From Myxococcales bacterium (GTDB lineage Bacteria; Myxococcota_A; Polyangia; Polyangiales; JADJMO01), in NCBI GenBank assembly GCA_021783935.1, contig JAJXTK010000330.1, positions 1 through 7,229 of the forward strand: a stretch of 7,229 nucleotides of DNA, given 5' to 3'. Shown piece by piece: positions 6,320-7,229 of the stretch. The translations under genes and the position numbers were made by a program. Numbering within the stretch: the first letter of the stretch is position 1; each line of letters begins with the position of its first letter. The notes beneath the pieces are model-generated. The model did not search any database. It saw only the letters and a program-made list of their open reading frames with translations, and was not told the origin of the DNA.

Positions 6320-6344
6320 CTGAATATCAGTTTCCTCTTTTAAA
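6320..6344 (-). promoter_or_regulatory. Short AT-rich dprA-topA spacer with topA ribosome binding site
   Basis: This 25-bp gap carries the topA Shine-Dalgarno AGAGGA at 6338-6333 and a small inverted repeat, CTGA-N3-TCAG (6320-6330), between it and the start codon. The stretch is noticeably richer in A/T than its flanks, which would keep the start region of topA unstructured. The inverted repeat is short and may be accidental. No separate promoter is evident. Confidence 0.5.
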
Positions 6345-7229
6345 TCAACAATTTACGAGTGCAAAGACGCCCGCGGGGCCCTCCCTTACTACCCCCTCGA
6401 CCGTCCACGTCAAGAGGATGGCTCGGAGCTCTGCCACTCCGAGAGCCGTCCGAAGCACCAGCTCGTCGAGCCCGGATGGGCCGATTTCGAGCGCCTCGAC
6501 GACAGCGCGCTCGGTCGCGTCCTTGGGCGCCGGTCGAGGCGGCGTGGGGCTCGACCGCAGGCTCCCCCGCTCCGCCACGGCGCCCTGCCGCTCGGGGGAT
6601 GCCGGGCGGCGGCGGCGGGGCGGGGGCGGCGGCGGCGGGACCGGCTCGAGCGCGAGCGACGCGCCGAGGTCCGAGGCCGCCGACAGGCCGAGGCTCGCGA
6701 GCAGCGTCGAGGGGGCGTCGAGCGGACGCGCGCCCCAGACGAGCTCCTGCGCGCAGCCGGCCATGCGGGCGTCCCACGGGGCCCCAGGGACGACCCAGAG
6801 CGGTCGACCGAGGGCGCGGGCCGCGGCGGCCGTCGAGCGAGCACCGCTCACGAGCGGCGACGCGACCACCACGACGGCGTCGGCGAGCGCCGCGATGACC
6901 GCGTTGCGTTCGAGGTAGTAGCCGCGCTGGGGCCAGACCCCGCGCTCGCGGATGGCGACCAGCGCCCCCGCCGCCTCGACGCGCTCGAACAGCGGACGGT
7001 GGCGAGGCGGCGTCCGGACGTCGAGGCCTGCGGGGAGCACGACGATCGTACCGCCTCCCGCCTCGAGCGCCCCCTCGTGCGCGGCGTGGTCGATGCCGAT
7101 CGCGCCCCCCGAGACCACCACGACGCCCGCCGCGGCGAGGCTGCGGGCGAGCCTCCGGGGTTCGCCCAGGGCTGCAGTGTCGGGGACGCGCGTGCCCACT
7201 ACGGCCACTGCCGGGCCGAGCGCGTCGAG
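6345..7229 (-). CDS. dprA: DNA-processing protein DprA/Smf, N-terminus beyond window
   Basis: DprA binds incoming single-stranded DNA and loads RecA during natural transformation; it is also widespread in bacteria not known to be competent. The 294 visible residues start inside the Rossmann-like domain at AVVGTR (9-14). They continue through SGGAIGIDHAAHEGAL (40-55), VVLPAGLDV (63-71), LERNAVIAALADAVVVV (106-122), SGARSTAAA (128-136) and the VVPG turn (146-149). A Pro/Arg-rich linker (about 190-235) includes a run of seven prolines, and a C-terminal winged-helix DprA_WH domain follows at about 237-292. The N-terminal SAM-like region, if present, is off the right edge. Several usual motif positions differ: the SGxARGID Arg is Ile, GLDxxYPxxN reads GLDVRTPPRH, and SGSLxTA is SGARSTA, so it is a divergent member. 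The frame stays open to the window edge. It ends 25 bp before topA, fitting the common dprA-topA operon. Confidence 0.93.
   Translation of the reverse strand, partial: LDALGPAVAVVGTRVPDTAALGEPRRLARSLAAAGVVVVSGGAIGIDHAAHEGALEAGGGTIVVLPAGLDVRTPPRHRPLFERVEAAGALVAIRERGVWPQRGYYLERNAVIAALADAVVVVASPLVSGARSTAAAARALGRPLWVVPGAPWDARMAGCAQELVWGARPLDAPSTLLASLGLSAASDLGASLALEPVPPPPPPPRRRRPASPERQGAVAERGSLRSSPTPPRPAPKDATERAVVEALEIGPSGLDELVLRTALGVAELRAILLTWTVEGVVREGPAGVFALVNC

Overview
The window is about 70% GC, with strong G/C bias at third codon positions. Only two stretches are clearly AT-rich: about 1398-1443 and 6320-6356. Gene content and base composition suggest a high-GC myxobacterium-like bacterium (Myxococcota, possibly Polyangia). 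This is an inference from style and gene set; no taxonomic marker was compared.

Layout from left to right: (i) On the minus strand, the 5' 300 codons of a phosphoglycerate-kinase-like gene (1-901, running off the left edge) lie downstream of a small winged-helix regulator of the HTH_34 type (999-1334). Upstream of the regulator is an AT-rich segment with short palindromes, probably its promoter and operator. (ii) Also on the minus strand are a membrane-anchored ComEA-like helix-hairpin-helix protein (1476-1946) and an uncharacterised 95-residue protein (2061-2348). The small protein's C-terminus is built from a 24-bp tandem repeat, and a strong stem-loop separates the two genes. (iii) A 340-bp divergent intergenic region (2349-2688) precedes the only plus-strand gene, a Tat-exported DUF362 protein (2689-3804). 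(iv) Convergent to it is a dprA-topA gene pair on the minus strand: DNA topoisomerase I with four C-terminal zinc ribbons (3890-6319) and a DprA/Smf protein (6345-7229, 5' end outside the window).

Most of this is ordinary. dprA-topA is a widely conserved pair. DprA and a ComEA-like protein lie a few kb apart, which hints at DNA uptake but does not prove it. The most unusual item is the PGK-like protein. It aligns along the PGK fold with no apparent large gaps, yet it lacks several residues that bind 3-phosphoglycerate and the transferred phosphate: two arginines, a histidine and the lysine of the GGAK motif. It may be a PGK pseudo-enzyme or a repurposed paralogue, possibly controlled by the adjacent HTH_34 regulator. 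No RNA genes, CRISPR arrays or insertion sequences were seen.
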